A stretch of 64,000 bases of DNA from Paenibacillus sp. JNUCC-31 (GCF_014844075.1 NZ_CP062165.1:4898001-4962000); one strand, 5' to 3'. Counted from the stretch's first letter, positions 1 through 10,242 are shown. Made by a program: numbers and translations. Notes: generated from the letters alone by a model not told the origin.

Positions 1-16
1 GTATTAAACGGCTATT

Positions 17-568
17 ATGAATCAATCCATATTTAATTGGATCAATCAGTTTGCAGACCGAATTCCGTTCCTGGACTGGTTTATGGTTACATCGGCTGAA
101 TATGCCGTCTGGGTTATGATTGGACTGCTTGTCATTGTATGGTTTCTCGGTGAACCTTCCAAGCAACGAATTGTATTTTATGCATGTGTAGCTTCGATTG
201 TAGCGCTTAGTCTGGCCAAATGGGGAATTTCACCTATGGTGGGTCATCCGCGGCCATTTATGGAAGGTACGGTGAATCAACTGGTACCGCATGTACCAGA
301 TCCATCTTTCCCAAGCAAACATGCTTCTTTTGTTTTTGCTCTAGCTGCGGCATCTTTCTTCATCGGACGTCGCTTTGGATTATGGATGTTGTTGCTCGCT
401 TTACTGACAGGAGTATCACGTGTATATGTAGGTGTACATTATCCTGGGGATATTCTGGGTGGGTTCATTCTGGGTAGTTTGGTCAGTGTAATCTTGATTG
501 TTACGCGCAATTACACGAAGTCGGTTCCCGATTTTTTCATCAACCTTCATCGTCGGATTTTCCGTTAA
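17..568 (+). CDS. bcrC: PAP2-family membrane phosphatase, BcrC-like undecaprenyl-pyrophosphate phosphatase
   Basis: A 183-residue polytopic membrane protein with the three-part PAP2 phosphatase signature: Lys68 with HPRPF at 77-81, PSKHAS at 99-104, and SRVYVGVHYPGD at 134-145 carrying the Arg, His and Asp. Family knowledge: BcrC-type enzymes dephosphorylate undecaprenyl pyrophosphate on the outer membrane face, recycling the cell-wall lipid carrier and giving bacitracin tolerance. Length and the N-terminal layout (short amphipathic start, then hydrophobic segments near 30-45 and 52-68) match BcrC. The ATG lies almost at the window edge, so the upstream ribosome site is only partly visible. 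Followed by its own terminator, so monocistronic at the 3' end. The exact lipid substrate is inferred; other PAP2 lipid phosphatases remain possible. Confidence 0.8.
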   Translation: MNQSIFNWINQFADRIPFLDWFMVTSAEYAVWVMIGLLVIVWFLGEPSKQRIVFYACVASIVALSLAKWGISPMVGHPRPFMEGTVNQLVPHVPDPSFPSKHASFVFALAAASFFIGRRFGLWMLLLALLTGVSRVYVGVHYPGDILGGFILGSLVSVILIVTRNYTKSVPDFFINLHRRIFR

Positions 569-609
569 AACGCAGAATATGTAGGTTAGGAAGGGAACTT
601 TCGCTTACG

Positions 610-655
610 AAGCCTTACGTTTTTGGTACGCCAAAGACGTAAGGCTTTTTGTGTT
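610..655 (+). terminator. Rho-independent terminator after the PAP2 gene
   Basis: Perfect 11-bp stem AAGCCTTACGT (610-620) with ACGTAAGGCTT (637-647), followed by a T-rich run. It ends the PAP2 transcript. Confidence 0.9.
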
Positions 656-700
656 TATTTCGAAGTTAACTGAAATTTATAAAAATCGAATTCGAATATC

Positions 701-728
701 TACAATTCATGGCGATCTGTGTCGATAT
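701..728 (+). promoter_or_regulatory. Possible sigma-D (motility) promoter for the chemotaxis receptor
   Basis: TACA at 701-704 and GTCGATAT at 721-728 are separated by 16 bp. The Bacillus sigma-D consensus is TAAA-N15-GCCGATAT, so this matches 3 of 4 and 7 of 8 positions. The site lies 35 bp before the receptor start, which fits the usual motility control of such genes. Assignment is by eye. Confidence 0.45.
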
Positions 729-762
729 ACTATAAATATGTACTAGTTGAGGAGTGGGGAAC

Positions 763-2499
763 ATGAAAGAGCCGCAGGGAAGCGTAACGGGAAAATTGAG
801 ATTAACAATTCGGATGAAATTACTGACCGGGTTTCTGGTGGTAGTGGCTTTACTGGCTGTAGTCAGTATTTATGCGTTGACCCAAATTCACGATATGTCC
901 AAAAAGGCCGATGAAATCGACAAGATGTGGATGCCCAGTGTAAGCCTGCTCGGGATGATGAATGGCGACATTTCCGACGTTGAACGGCTTGCTCTTGCCG
1001 TAATCGTTGAAACGAATCAGAGTGAAATTACCAAGATGAATGAAGCATTGGAGCAACTTCAAGCCAAGATTGAGAATGAGCGCAAAGAACTGGTCCCACT
1101 CATTTCTGGCAGTACCGAAGCAAATGAACTGTACAATACGTTTAGTACGAACTATGAGGCTTATCTGGCGAAAATGCCAGTATTTATTGAATTGGGCAGG
1201 GCTAACAACTTTGAGGATGCCAGCAGATTGCATTCAGAGGCCTATCCGCTTTGGTTTACAGCGAATGATGCCATTGCTCAATTGATTACGATGGGAAATA
1301 CATTGTCGGATCAAGCTACGAATACATCAGTTGAGTCCGCTGAACAAGCATTCAATGTTATATTGGCAGTAACCATTGTTGCTTTCCTGGTTGCCATGTT
1401 TATTGCTTTCTTTATTGCGAGCATCATTTCAAATCCAATCAAGAAGATGAATGCAGCAGCCATGCTTATTGCCAATGGTGACTTGACCAGTGAGAAGATT
1501 GTTCTCAAGAACAAGGATGAACTGGGAACGCTGGCGGATTCCTTCAATATAATGACTGGCAACCTTCGCGCAATGATTCAATCGGTATCGTTCACATCCG
1601 AACAGGTAGCAGCCTCTTCAGAGGAACTCCTTGCGAGTGCAGAGCAGAATACGAAGGCTTCGGAACAGATTTCCGAAACGGTTGAAGAACTGGCCGTAGG
1701 TACTTCTGATCAAGTGGACATGGTGAAGCGGTCTTCACAGGCAATGAGTGAGATGGCGCTTGGTTCGGAACAGATCGCCGAGCTTGCCCAAAGTGTATCC
1801 GTATCTGCCGTTGATGCAGCGAATCAGTCTGCCGAAGGAAACATGATTATTCAGCAAGCTGTTGAACAGATGGGTTCTGTTCGCAATTCCATTGCATCAC
1901 TGACAGAACTGGTTACAGGGCTGGGAGAACGTTCTGCAGAGATTGGTACCATTACTGAGGTGATCAACAATATCGCTCGCCAGACCAATCTCCTTGCCCT
2001 CAATGCAGCGATTGAAGCGGCACGTGCAGGTGAGCACGGACGTGGTTTCGCGGTTGTAGCCGGAGAAGTGCGAAAGCTGGCAGAGGAGTCTTCTACATCT
2101 GCACAACGAATTACGGATCTCGTGCAATTGATTCAGAAGGATACAGACCATGCCGTACAGGCTGTGAAAGTGAACAGCAATGAAACGGAGGCCGGAATTG
2201 AGATTGTAACAGCGGCAGGACAAGCCTTTGAGCAGATTTCAAGTGCGGTTAATAAGGTGGCGGGTGAGATTCAGGAAGTATCCGCAGGTTCGGAGGAAAT
2301 GTCAGCAAGTACGAATGAAGTTGTAGGATATGTGGATCAGATCTCCAATATTGCTGGAGAAGCAGCAGGCGGAGTGCATAATGTATCCGCTGCAACCCAG
2401 CAGCAGCTGGCTTCCATGGAAGAGATTGCTTCGTCTGCAGGCTCTTTGTCCAAAATGGCAGAAGAGCTGCAGGAGCAAATCAACAAATTCAGAGTGTAA
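763..2499 (+). CDS. Methyl-accepting chemotaxis protein
   Basis: A 578-residue transmembrane chemoreceptor. A first membrane helix lies at about 18-38, an extracytoplasmic four-helix-bundle type sensor at about 40-195, a second helix at about 196-221, then a HAMP linker and the long cytoplasmic coiled-coil signalling domain. The conserved hairpin tip, containing [20 protein letters not shown], lies around 400-445 and is where CheA/CheW bind. Glu/Gln-rich helices on both sides are the likely methylation regions. ATG 763 is chosen because a GAGGAG site lies just upstream; a GTG nine bases earlier would overlap that site. A sigma-D-like promoter precedes it and a terminator follows. The ligand cannot be read from the sequence. 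Confidence 0.95.
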   Translation: MKEPQGSVTGKLRLTIRMKLLTGFLVVVALLAVVSIYALTQIHDMSKKADEIDKMWMPSVSLLGMMNGDISDVERLALAVIVETNQSEITKMNEALEQLQAKIENERKELVPLISGSTEANELYNTFSTNYEAYLAKMPVFIELGRANNFEDASRLHSEAYPLWFTANDAIAQLITMGNTLSDQATNTSVESAEQAFNVILAVTIVAFLVAMFIAFFIASIISNPIKKMNAAAMLIANGDLTSEKIVLKNKDELGTLADSFNIMTGNLRAMIQSVSFTSEQVAASSEELLASAEQNTKASEQISETVEELAVGTSDQVDMVKRSSQAMSEMALGSEQIAELAQSVSVSAVDAANQSAEGNMIIQQAVEQMGSVRNSIASLTELVTGLGERSAEIGTITEVINNIARQTNLLALNAAIEAARAGEHGRGFAVVAGEVRKLAEESSTSAQRITDLVQLIQKDTDHAVQAVKVNSNETEAGIEIVTAAGQAFEQISSAVNKVAGEIQEVSAGSEEMSASTNEVVGYVDQISNIAGEAAGGVHNVSAATQQQLASMEEIASSAGSLSKMAEELQEQINKFRV

Positions 2500-2580
2500 A
2501 CGAGTGAAAAGACAGAATGGTCAGACTGGATAGTACCAGGATTGTCATTCAGCCTGTAGCAAGGATTATACGAAACTTCA

Positions 2581-2628
2581 GGACGGTTTCTCATATCGTG
2601 TCCATCGATATGAGAGGCTGTCTTTTTG
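2581..2628 (+). terminator. Terminator after the chemotaxis receptor
   Basis: A 17-bp stem (about 2582-2598 with 2605-2621, with two G-U pairs) encloses a short loop and is followed by TTTTT. It separates the receptor from the cellulase operon. Confidence 0.85.
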
Positions 2629-2708
2629 GTTATATCCATAACCGAACATGTCACAACAATGTTATTCCAGAAGTCACCAGCGCTGATATTTCAACTGAAG
2701 TAAAAGGT

Positions 2709-2714
2709 TATAAT
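2709..2714 (+). promoter_or_regulatory. Possible -10 element for the cellulase operon
   Basis: A perfect TATAAT lies 112 bp before the GH9 start, but no good -35 is seen at the usual distance. No catabolite-responsive element was recognised in this leader. Confidence 0.3.
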
Positions 2715-2825
2715 GGTAATTAATGGTGGAAAATACATGGAGTCACACCATAGAAAGGAGCGGGTCATATTACATCCGTGTAATTGGAAAATTACGAGAC
2801 GACGATTGTAAAAGGAGATGAATGG

Positions 2826-5555
2826 TTGAACATGAAGGGAAGCTGGTGGAGACGAGTCGCTATTCTCGCGTTATCGGCAGGGCTACTGGCAGGAAGTATT
2901 TCCATACAGGCATGGAATGGCAAGGCAGATGCGGCTGCCGGAAACCATAACTATGCTGAAGCATTACAGAAAGCCGTTTACTTTTATGAAACCCAGCGTT
3001 CAGGGAAACTGCCAGAAGACAACCGGGTAGAATGGCGCGGTGATTCCGGATTGAATGACGGATCGGATGTTGGGGTCGATCTGACCGGAGGATGGTATGA
3101 TGCCGGTGATCACGTAAAATTCGGTCTGCCCATGGCTTATTCTGCCACGATGTTAGCCTGGTCCGTCGTGGAATACCGCGAGGGATACGAGCAGGCAGGA
3201 CAACTGGATGCCATGAAGGATAATTTGAAATGGGCCACAGACTATTTTGTGAAAGCGCATACGAAACCGAATGAACTATGGGGACAAGTCGGAGCGGGAA
3301 ATACCGACCATTCCTGGTGGGGACCGGCTGAAGTGATGCAGATGAATCGCCCGGCCTTTAAGATCGATGCATCCTGTCCAGGTAGTGAACTTGCAGGAGA
3401 GACAGCGGCAGCACTTGCAGCTTCGTCCATCGTGTTTCGGGACAGTGATCCGGCCTATGCTGACAAACTGCTGAAACATGCCAAGGAGTTATATAGCTTG
3501 GGGGATACGTACCGTGGGAAGTATACAGATTGCATCACAGATGCCCAGTCGTTCTACAACTCATGGACGGGTTATGAAGATGAGCTTGCATGGGCAGCAA
3601 CATGGTTATATATGGCGACAAATGATAGCGCTTACTTGTCCAAAGCGATTGCCACAGCGAATCAGTGGCAGGCGGATGGGCAGAACGGGAACTGGGCTTA
3701 CACATGGACCCAGGGCTGGGATGACAAACATTATGGAGCTCAGATTTTGCTGGCTCGCATTACGTCCAGCCTGAACATGCCGGAAGCGGCACGGTTTATT
3801 CAATCGACAGAGCGAAATCTCGATTACTGGTCTGTAGGCACGAATGGAGAACGTATCAAGTATACACCCGGCGGGTTGGCCTGGCTTGATACATGGGGAT
3901 CGCTCCGTTATGCAGCGAATGCATCGTTCATTGCTTTTGTGTATTCCGATTGGGTCAGTGATCCGGTGAAGAAAACAAGGTATCAGAACTTTGCCGTATC
4001 TCAAATGAACTACATTTTGGGGGATAATCCACGCCAGAGCAGTTATGTGGTTGGCTATGGTCAGAATCCGCCGAAACATCCGCATCACCGAACCTCTCAC
4101 GGCTCATGGGCGAACAGTGACAGTGTTCCTTCTGATCACCGTCACATCCTGTACGGCGCCATGGTTGGTGGACCCGATGCAGCAGATGCCTACACCGATT
4201 CCATTGGAGATTATGTAAGCAATGAGGTGGCAACCGATTATAATGCGGGATTTACAGGTGCGTTAGCCAAGATGAATCTGCTGTATGGACAGAATGATCA
4301 GCCCATCGCGAACTTTCCGGCTCCCGAAGTGAAGACGGATGAATTCTTTGTCGAAGCTGCTGTGAAGGCATCGGGTTCCAACTATACCGAAATTAAGGCT
4401 CAACTGAACAATCGTTCGGGCTGGCCAGCACGTATGGGGGATAAATTGTCCTTCCGATATTACATCGATCTGAGTGAAGTGTATGCCGCAGGATATACCG
4501 TTTCCGACGTTAATATTACAACTACCTACACCGAGGGGGCTACCGTATCCCAGCCAGTTGTGGTTGATGCGACGAATAGAATCTATGCGATTACTGCCGA
4601 TTTCACCGGAACCAAAATCTATCCAGGCGGGGAGGGACATTATCGTAAAGAGGTGGTGTTCCGCATTACCGGGCCACAAGGCGCCTGGAATGCAAATAAT
4701 GATCATTCATTCCAGGGCTTGGGCACGGGCAATGTGGCGAAGAGCATATATCTTCCGGTATACGATGCAGGCAATCGGATTTATGGCCAGGAGCCTGATG
4801 CCACATCGGTTGTCACGCCTGTTGCACCTTCGGGGGTTCAAGCCATAGCAGGGAACGCTCAGGTCATCCTGAACTGGGCTGCATCACCTGGGGCAGCATC
4901 GTACACCGTGAAACGCGCTGAGGTGAGTGGGGGGCCATATACTTCTGTAGCGACAGGAGTGAGTGGATTGACGTACACGAACACGGAGCTGACGAACGGA
5001 AAGACCTATTATTATGTCGTGACAGCTGTGAATACAGCTGGCGAGTCGTCTGGATCTTCGCCAGTCTTCGCCACACCTCAGGCGGGACCATCTGTGCCGG
5101 GCACGCTTGAAGTGCAGTATCGTCACGGAGGGTCAGGTGCTTCCGGCAATGCGGTGACTCCGCAGTTTAATCTAAAAAACACAGGGACTCAGGTTATTGA
5201 TCTGAGTACCGTGAAGCTCCGATATTATTTTACGAAGGATGGTACGGGAGATCTGAGCTTCTGGTGTGATTATGCGCAGATCGGAACGGCCAATATTGAA
5301 GGCAAATTTGTTGAGATGAATCCGGCGAAGGGTACAGTGGATACGATTCTGGAGATCAGCTTCAAATCCGGTGCAGGCAGTCTGGCTCCCGGAGCGGAGA
5401 CAGGCATGATCCAGGGGCGTTTTTCCAAGAACAATTGGAGCAATTTTGATCAGAGCAACGACTATTCCTATGACGCAACCAAGACGGCTTTTACCGCCTG
5501 GACTCAGGTGACGGGGTATCAGGGAGGGACAAAAGTATGGGGGATTGAGCCGTAA
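2826..5555 (+). CDS. GH9 processive-type endoglucanase with CBM3c, Fn3 and CBM3 modules
   Basis: Secreted cellulase of 909 residues. Order: signal peptide (about 1-37, basic WWRR then a hydrophobic stretch), GH9 catalytic domain (about 40-480), CBM3c fused to the catalytic domain (about 497-645), one Fn3 module (about 664-747) and a cellulose-binding CBM3 (about 759-909). GH9 hallmarks are WYDAGDHVKF near 90-99 with the catalytic-base Asp pair, the HHRTSHGSW motif, and SNEVATDYNAG carrying the acid Glu near 468. GH9-CBM3c enzymes are typically processive endoglucanases. TTG 2826 is chosen because AAAGGAG at 2811-2817 is 8 bases away; ATG 2832 is 14 away and is the alternative. The GH48 gene follows 62 bp later with no terminator between, so the two are likely one operon. 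Confidence 0.95.
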   Translation: MNMKGSWWRRVAILALSAGLLAGSISIQAWNGKADAAAGNHNYAEALQKAVYFYETQRSGKLPEDNRVEWRGDSGLNDGSDVGVDLTGGWYDAGDHVKFGLPMAYSATMLAWSVVEYREGYEQAGQLDAMKDNLKWATDYFVKAHTKPNELWGQVGAGNTDHSWWGPAEVMQMNRPAFKIDASCPGSELAGETAAALAASSIVFRDSDPAYADKLLKHAKELYSLGDTYRGKYTDCITDAQSFYNSWTGYEDELAWAATWLYMATNDSAYLSKAIATANQWQADGQNGNWAYTWTQGWDDKHYGAQILLARITSSLNMPEAARFIQSTERNLDYWSVGTNGERIKYTPGGLAWLDTWGSLRYAANASFIAFVYSDWVSDPVKKTRYQNFAVSQMNYILGDNPRQSSYVVGYGQNPPKHPHHRTSHGSWANSDSVPSDHRHILYGAMVGGPDAADAYTDSIGDYVSNEVATDYNAGFTGALAKMNLLYGQNDQPIANFPAPEVKTDEFFVEAAVKASGSNYTEIKAQLNNRSGWPARMGDKLSFRYYIDLSEVYAAGYTVSDVNITTTYTEGATVSQPVVVDATNRIYAITADFTGTKIYPGGEGHYRKEVVFRITGPQGAWNANNDHSFQGLGTGNVAKSIYLPVYDAGNRIYGQEPDATSVVTPVAPSGVQAIAGNAQVILNWAASPGAASYTVKRAEVSGGPYTSVATGVSGLTYTNTELTNGKTYYYVVTAVNTAGESSGSSPVFATPQAGPSVPGTLEVQYRHGGSGASGNAVTPQFNLKNTGTQVIDLSTVKLRYYFTKDGTGDLSFWCDYAQIGTANIEGKFVEMNPAKGTVDTILEISFKSGAGSLAPGAETGMIQGRFSKNNWSNFDQSNDYSYDATKTAFTAWTQVTGYQGGTKVWGIEP

Positions 5556-5617
5556 AACGATAGCATAAGTCAACAGCGATTCAAATTGAATTCCACCATT
5601 TCAGGGAGGTAATATAC

Positions 5618-8600
5618 ATGTTGAAATCAGCTGCGAAGAAAAGTTTGACGGCCATGCTAGCAGGGACCGTTATGCTGACCGGATACTCCGGATTATGGGC
5701 AGGCCCCCAAACGGTTTATGCCGAAGAGCAGAGCATTGAGGCTCAGGCGGACGGAATTAACGAAGCGCGATTTTTGCAATTGTATGATCAGTTGAAAGAC
5801 CCGGCCAACGGCTACTTTTCACCGGAAGGTATTCCGTATCACTCTGTTGAGACACTGATGAGCGAGGCCCCGGATTACGGGCATATGTCCACGTCGGAGG
5901 CGTACAGTTATTGGTTATGGCTGGAGACCATGTACGGTCATTATACTGGGGACTGGTCCAAGCTTGAAGCGGCCTGGGACAGCATGGAGAAGTACATTAT
6001 CCCGGTCAATGAAGGCGATGGCAAGGAAGAGCAGCCGACCATGAGCTCCTACAACCCGAACAGCCCAGCCACGTATGCAGCGGAAAAGCCGTTCCCGGAC
6101 CAGTATCCATCCACACTTAATGGGCAATATGCAGCGGGGAAAGATCCGCTGGATGCCGAATTCAAGGCGTCCTATGGGAACAATCAGACTTATCTGATGC
6201 ACTGGCTTATCGATGTGGATAACTGGTACGGATACGGGAATCTGCTGAATCCATCCCATACAACGTCGTATGTGAATACGTTCCAGCGTGGGGAGCAAGA
6301 GTCTGTGTGGGAGGCCATTCCTCACCCATCGCAGGATGATAAATCATTTGGTAAAGCAAACGAGGGGTTCATGAGTCTGTTCACGAAGGAGAACCAGGCA
6401 CCGTCAGCACAGTGGCGTTACACCAATGCAACGGATGCGGATGCACGTGCGGTGCAGGTACTCTACTGGGCGAAAGAAATGGGATATAACAATACGAAAT
6501 ATCTGGATAAAGCGAAGAAGATGGGAGACTATCTGCGCTACGGCATGTACGACAAGTACTTCCAGAAGATCGGCAGTGCGAAGAACGGTACGCCAAGTGC
6601 GGGAACAGGCAAGGATTCCAACATGTATCTCATGGCCTGGTATACGTCATGGGGTGGTGGTTTGGGTCAAGGCGGGGACTGGGCATGGCGCATTGGAGCG
6701 AGTCATACCCATCAGGCCTATCAGAATCCGGTTGCAGCCTATGCCTTGTCTGATCCAGCTGGCGGCTTGATTCCGAAGTCAGCTACGGCCAAAGCAGACT
6801 GGAATGCCACGCTGAAGCGTCAGCTGGAATTCTATACCTGGCTGCAATCCCATGAAGGGGCTATCGGCGGTGGAGCAACCAACAGCATTGGCGGTTCGTA
6901 CGGGGCTTATCCGGCAGGAGTCAGCACATTCTATGACATGGCTTATCAGGAAGCACCTGTATATCGTGATCCGGATTCCAATACCTGGTTTGGATTTCAG
7001 GCATGGCCGCTGGAGCGGGTGGCAGAGATGTATTACATTCTTGCCGAGAGCGGTGACCTCAGCTCCGAGAACTTCAAGATGGCCAAGAAGGTCATTACGA
7101 AATGGATCGATTGGACCAAGGATTATGTGTTTGTTGGGGAGCGTCCTGTAACAGATGAACAAGGCTATTATCTGAACGCAGCTGGACAGCGCATCATGGG
7201 CGGAACCAATGTTCAGGTTGCGACTACGCCAGCTCCGGGTGAATTCTGGATTCCAGGCGGTCAGGAATGGCAAGGACAACCGGATAAATGGAACGGATTC
7301 AACACGTTTACGAATAACCCGAACTTCCATGCGGTTACCAAAGATCCAGTGCAGGACACGGGGGTATTGGGAAGTTACATCAAGGCGCTGACGTTCTTCG
7401 CGGCAGGAACCCAGGCGGAGAGCGGCACGCTGAGCGCGAAAGGTCAGGAAGCGAAGGATTTGGCCGAGACGCTGCTTAATACGGCTTGGGACTACAATGA
7501 TGGTGTGGGGATTGTTACGGAAGAAGAGCGTAAAGACTATTTCCGTTTCTTTGCCAAAGAAATTTACATCCCGACGAATTGGTCCGGAACCTTCGGCCAA
7601 GGCAATACGATTCCGGGTACAGCAGGCATTGCTTCCGACCCTGCGAAAGGCGGAAATGGCGTATACATCGGATATTCCGATCTGCGTCCGGCAATCAAGC
7701 AGGACCCGGCATGGGCTTACCTGGATAACCTGTACAAAACATCGTACAATCCAACAACGAAAAAATGGGAAAATGGCGTACCAACCTTTACGTATCACCG
7801 TTTCTGGTCACAGGTGGATATGGCCACCGCGTATGGCGAATATGATCGTCTCCTTGGTGATGCCGGAGGTCCGGGGGTTCAGGTGCCAGCAGTTCCAGCT
7901 GGTCTGACAGCTGCAGCGGCGGATGAAGAGGTCGTTTTGAACTGGAATACTGCCTCCAATGCCTCTTCTTATATTGTAAAACGTGCAGAAATGAACGGTG
8001 GTCCGTATACACCGGTAGCAACAGGGGTTACAGGCGGCACCTTCACAGATACGGGATTGACGAATGGTAAAACGTACTATTATGTGGTGACTGCTGTCAA
8101 TACAGCTGGTGAATCTGCGCCTTCTGCTCAAGCGTCTGCTACTCCGCAAGCGGGAACAGTCGTTCCGGGAGTGTTAACTCTTACGGGAACGGCAGGCAAT
8201 AATCAGGCTGTGCTGACATGGACCGCATCGACCGGAGCAGCAAGTTACAAGGTACAACGCTCGGTTGCAGGAGGAGCCTATGCCGATTTAGCTACGGGTC
8301 TGACGGCACTGACGTACGTCGATGCAACGGCAGTGAACGGTACCGCATACAATTACCGAGTGGTGGCGGTGAATGCAAGCGGGCAGACATTGTCCAATGT
8401 AGTGACGGTGACCCCAACAGCTCCTCCGGTAACAACAGGAGCACTTGAGGTGCAATACCGCAATGGCGGTTCGGGGACGTCAGGCAATGCGGCGAACCCT
8501 CAGTTCAATATCAAGAACACAGGCACGACAGCCGTGGATCTGAGCCAGGTAAAGCTGCGGTATTACTTTACGAAGGATAGTGCATCTGATCTGAGTTTCT

Positions 8601-8893
8601 GGTGTGATTATGCCGAGATTGGCAGCGGTAATGTGGAGGCCCAATTTGTGACTGTAGATCCGGCTAAGGGCACAGCGGATACGGTTCTGGAGATTGGATT
8701 CAAATCCGGGGCAGGCAGTTTGGCTGCCGGGGCAGAGACGGGAATTATTCAAGGTCGCTTCTCGAAGAACAACTGGACCAATTTTGATCAGACTAATGAT
8801 TATTCCTTTGATGCCACCAAAACGGCATTCAGTGCATGGAACAAAGTGACCGCTTATATTGGCGGGGTTAACGCATGGGGCATTGAGCCATAA
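5618..8893 (+). CDS. GH48 reducing-end cellobiohydrolase with two Fn3 modules and CBM3
   Basis: Secreted exo-cellulase of 1091 residues. Signal peptide 1-36 ending at VYAEE, GH48 catalytic domain about 45-745, Fn3 about 755-845, second Fn3 about 851-935, CBM3 about 941-1091. The GH48 signature EAPDYGHMSTSEAYSYWLWL near residues 84-103 includes the Glu known as the proton donor in this family. GH48 enzymes release cellobiose from chain ends and act synergistically with GH9 endoglucanases, which fits the operon with the preceding gene. The first Fn3 and the CBM3 are very similar to those of the GH9 protein, pointing to module copying between neighbours. ATG follows GGGAGGTAATATAC. A strong terminator follows. 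Confidence 0.96.
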   Translation: MLKSAAKKSLTAMLAGTVMLTGYSGLWAGPQTVYAEEQSIEAQADGINEARFLQLYDQLKDPANGYFSPEGIPYHSVETLMSEAPDYGHMSTSEAYSYWLWLETMYGHYTGDWSKLEAAWDSMEKYIIPVNEGDGKEEQPTMSSYNPNSPATYAAEKPFPDQYPSTLNGQYAAGKDPLDAEFKASYGNNQTYLMHWLIDVDNWYGYGNLLNPSHTTSYVNTFQRGEQESVWEAIPHPSQDDKSFGKANEGFMSLFTKENQAPSAQWRYTNATDADARAVQVLYWAKEMGYNNTKYLDKAKKMGDYLRYGMYDKYFQKIGSAKNGTPSAGTGKDSNMYLMAWYTSWGGGLGQGGDWAWRIGASHTHQAYQNPVAAYALSDPAGGLIPKSATAKADWNATLKRQLEFYTWLQSHEGAIGGGATNSIGGSYGAYPAGVSTFYDMAYQEAPVYRDPDSNTWFGFQAWPLERVAEMYYILAESGDLSSENFKMAKKVITKWIDWTKDYVFVGERPVTDEQGYYLNAAGQRIMGGTNVQVATTPAPGEFWIPGGQEWQGQPDKWNGFNTFTNNPNFHAVTKDPVQDTGVLGSYIKALTFFAAGTQAESGTLSAKGQEAKDLAETLLNTAWDYNDGVGIVTEEERKDYFRFFAKEIYIPTNWSGTFGQGNTIPGTAGIASDPAKGGNGVYIGYSDLRPAIKQDPAWAYLDNLYKTSYNPTTKKWENGVPTFTYHRFWSQVDMATAYGEYDRLLGDAGGPGVQVPAVPAGLTAAAADEEVVLNWNTASNASSYIVKRAEMNGGPYTPVATGVTGGTFTDTGLTNGKTYYYVVTAVNTAGESAPSAQASATPQAGTVVPGVLTLTGTAGNNQAVLTWTASTGAASYKVQRSVAGGAYADLATGLTALTYVDATAVNGTAYNYRVVAVNASGQTLSNVVTVTPTAPPVTTGALEVQYRNGGSGTSGNAANPQFNIKNTGTTAVDLSQVKLRYYFTKDSASDLSFWCDYAEIGSGNVEAQFVTVDPAKGTADTVLEIGFKSGAGSLAAGAETGIIQGRFSKNNWTNFDQTNDYSFDATKTAFSAWNKVTAYIGGVNAWGIEP

Positions 8894-8918
8894 TCGATTC
8901 CTATTGAATCGGGATTAC

Positions 8919-8945
8919 AGCCGGGGAGAAATCTCCGGCTTTTTG
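8919..8945 (+). terminator. Terminator after the cellulase operon
   Basis: Stem AGCCGGGGA (8919-8927) with TCTCCGGCT (8932-8940), loop GAAA, then TTTT. Confidence 0.9.
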
Positions 8946-9326
8946 CATGTTGGAGAGTCTTCAGGTTGTATTTGGGCAGCTTAACCGTCAAATGAAACAT
9001 AGTAATGTTTACCAATTATAGAGTTTGAATATTAAAACATAGGTCATCTGACGCATGTTTTGCCAGATGAACAGTTTTGGTCTAATTTCTACAGAAAACG
9101 AAGCACAGCAAATAGTTACAATAATTTAACTTTTTAAAAAAAGTGATTTAAGGTAGTTTTAGCCAACTGGTATGAGATGTTTCCCTGATTCTTAGTGCTC
9201 AAGCCTGCCAGATCGAATACAGGACTTTGGACTGATGATCGTTATGGACAGCCCGTTTTACAATGGGGCAAGCCCGGCAAATGAGGCCAGGTTAACATTC
9301 TGTAACATCAGGGGGAACACGACATC
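8946..9326. other. Intergenic leader before the NlpC/P60 gene
   Basis: 381 bp without a convincing gene. The left part is AT-rich; a small perfect hairpin, TCATCTG (9044-9050) with CAGATGA (9064-9070), is present. The right part is GC-richer. Cell-wall hydrolases of this class are sometimes preceded by a c-di-AMP (ydaO) riboswitch, but I could not align its conserved blocks here. Confidence 0.5.
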
Positions 9327-10142
9327 ATGAACTGGAAAAGCAAGATCATTACTGCGAGTGTAACAGCAACGATGCTGATGGGAAGTCTGACAACAGGAGC
9401 ATTAACGACACCGGCATCGGCAGCCACGGTTCAGAATTCAAAGGTTAAAGTGATCTGGGGAGTAAATCTGCGCACATCACCATCTTCCTCCGCAAGCATT
9501 GTTCGTTTGGTGCCAAAAGGGGAAACGGTTACGGTTACTCAAAAATCCGGCTCAGGCTGGTATAAAATTAAGGATTCTGGCAATCGGACAGGATACATAT
9601 CTTCTTCCTCAAAATATACAAAAGCCGTGAAAGGCAACACGACAACAGGAAGTAGCAGTACTAGTGGGTCTGGTTCAGGCAGCAGTACGTCTGTTACAGG
9701 CAGTGCTTCTGTGGAGAAAGTCATAGCTGCTGGCATGAAATATTGGGGAACGCCTTATGAGTTTGGTGCTAGTCGTAACAGTACGGCAACGTTTGACTGT
9801 TCAAGCTTTGTCCGCCGGGCATTTATGGATGCACTTGGAATCAAGCTTCCGTCCGATTCACGTCAACAAGGAGCCTATGTAAAAGCCAATGGTACCGTTA
9901 AGACCAATTGGAAAAATCTGAAGCGCGGTGATCTGATGTATTTTATGTCCTATAAAGGCAGCTCGGCATCATCGTACTCTGGCGTGAATAAATCCAAGGC
10001 GGCCATTACTCACACGGGCATCTATCTTGGGAACGGCAAAGTGCTGCACACCTATTCCAACGCTGGTGGCGGTGTGACGATTAGCGACATCTCCGGCAAA
10101 CACTGGGAGTACCGGTTCCTGTTTGGTGGAAGTGCGCTCTAA
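9327..10142 (+). CDS. Secreted SH3b-NlpC/P60 cell-wall endopeptidase
   Basis: A 271-residue exported peptidoglycan hydrolase. Signal peptide about 1-32 (ends ASAAT), a bacterial SH3 domain at about 35-95 with the typical VNLRTSPSSSASIV motif, a low-complexity Gly/Ser/Thr linker at about 105-130, and a C-terminal NlpC/P60 domain. Catalytic residues visible: Cys158 in FDCSSF, His229 in ITHTGIY, and a third polar residue, His241, in VLHTYS. Family members cut the D-Glu to diaminoacid bond in stem peptides; SH3b binds the wall. ATG is preceded by AGGGGG. It stands alone with a terminator, convergent with the next gene. Confidence 0.93.
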   Translation: MNWKSKIITASVTATMLMGSLTTGALTTPASAATVQNSKVKVIWGVNLRTSPSSSASIVRLVPKGETVTVTQKSGSGWYKIKDSGNRTGYISSSSKYTKAVKGNTTTGSSSTSGSGSGSSTSVTGSASVEKVIAAGMKYWGTPYEFGASRNSTATFDCSSFVRRAFMDALGIKLPSDSRQQGAYVKANGTVKTNWKNLKRGDLMYFMSYKGSSASSYSGVNKSKAAITHTGIYLGNGKVLHTYSNAGGGVTISDISGKHWEYRFLFGGSAL

Positions 10143-10189
10143 ATCCATGCTCGCGTATTAATTCAGAACATTCTTTGAACATCTTTAGG

Positions 10190-10232
10190 ACCTTCCATCT
10201 TTGCCTATTCAGCGGATGGAAGGTTTTTTTTG
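10190..10232. terminator. Terminator between convergent genes
   Basis: Stem ACCTTCCATC (10190-10199) with GATGGAAGGT (10215-10224), followed by eight T on the plus strand. It serves the NlpC/P60 gene. No long A-run lies on its left, so action on the minus strand is less clear. Confidence 0.88.
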
Positions 10233-10242
10233 GTTATTTACT

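Noticed and set aside
2517..2723. 68-codon frame after the chemotaxis receptor
   Set aside because: Runs straight through a clear terminator hairpin and has no ribosome site.
6779..7798. 339-codon frame antisense to the GH48 gene
   Set aside because: Shadow of a strongly coding region; no ribosome site and no recognisable protein.
8946..9326. c-di-AMP (ydaO) riboswitch before the NlpC/P60 gene
   Set aside because: Expected for some cell-wall hydrolase genes, but the conserved sequence blocks could not be found.
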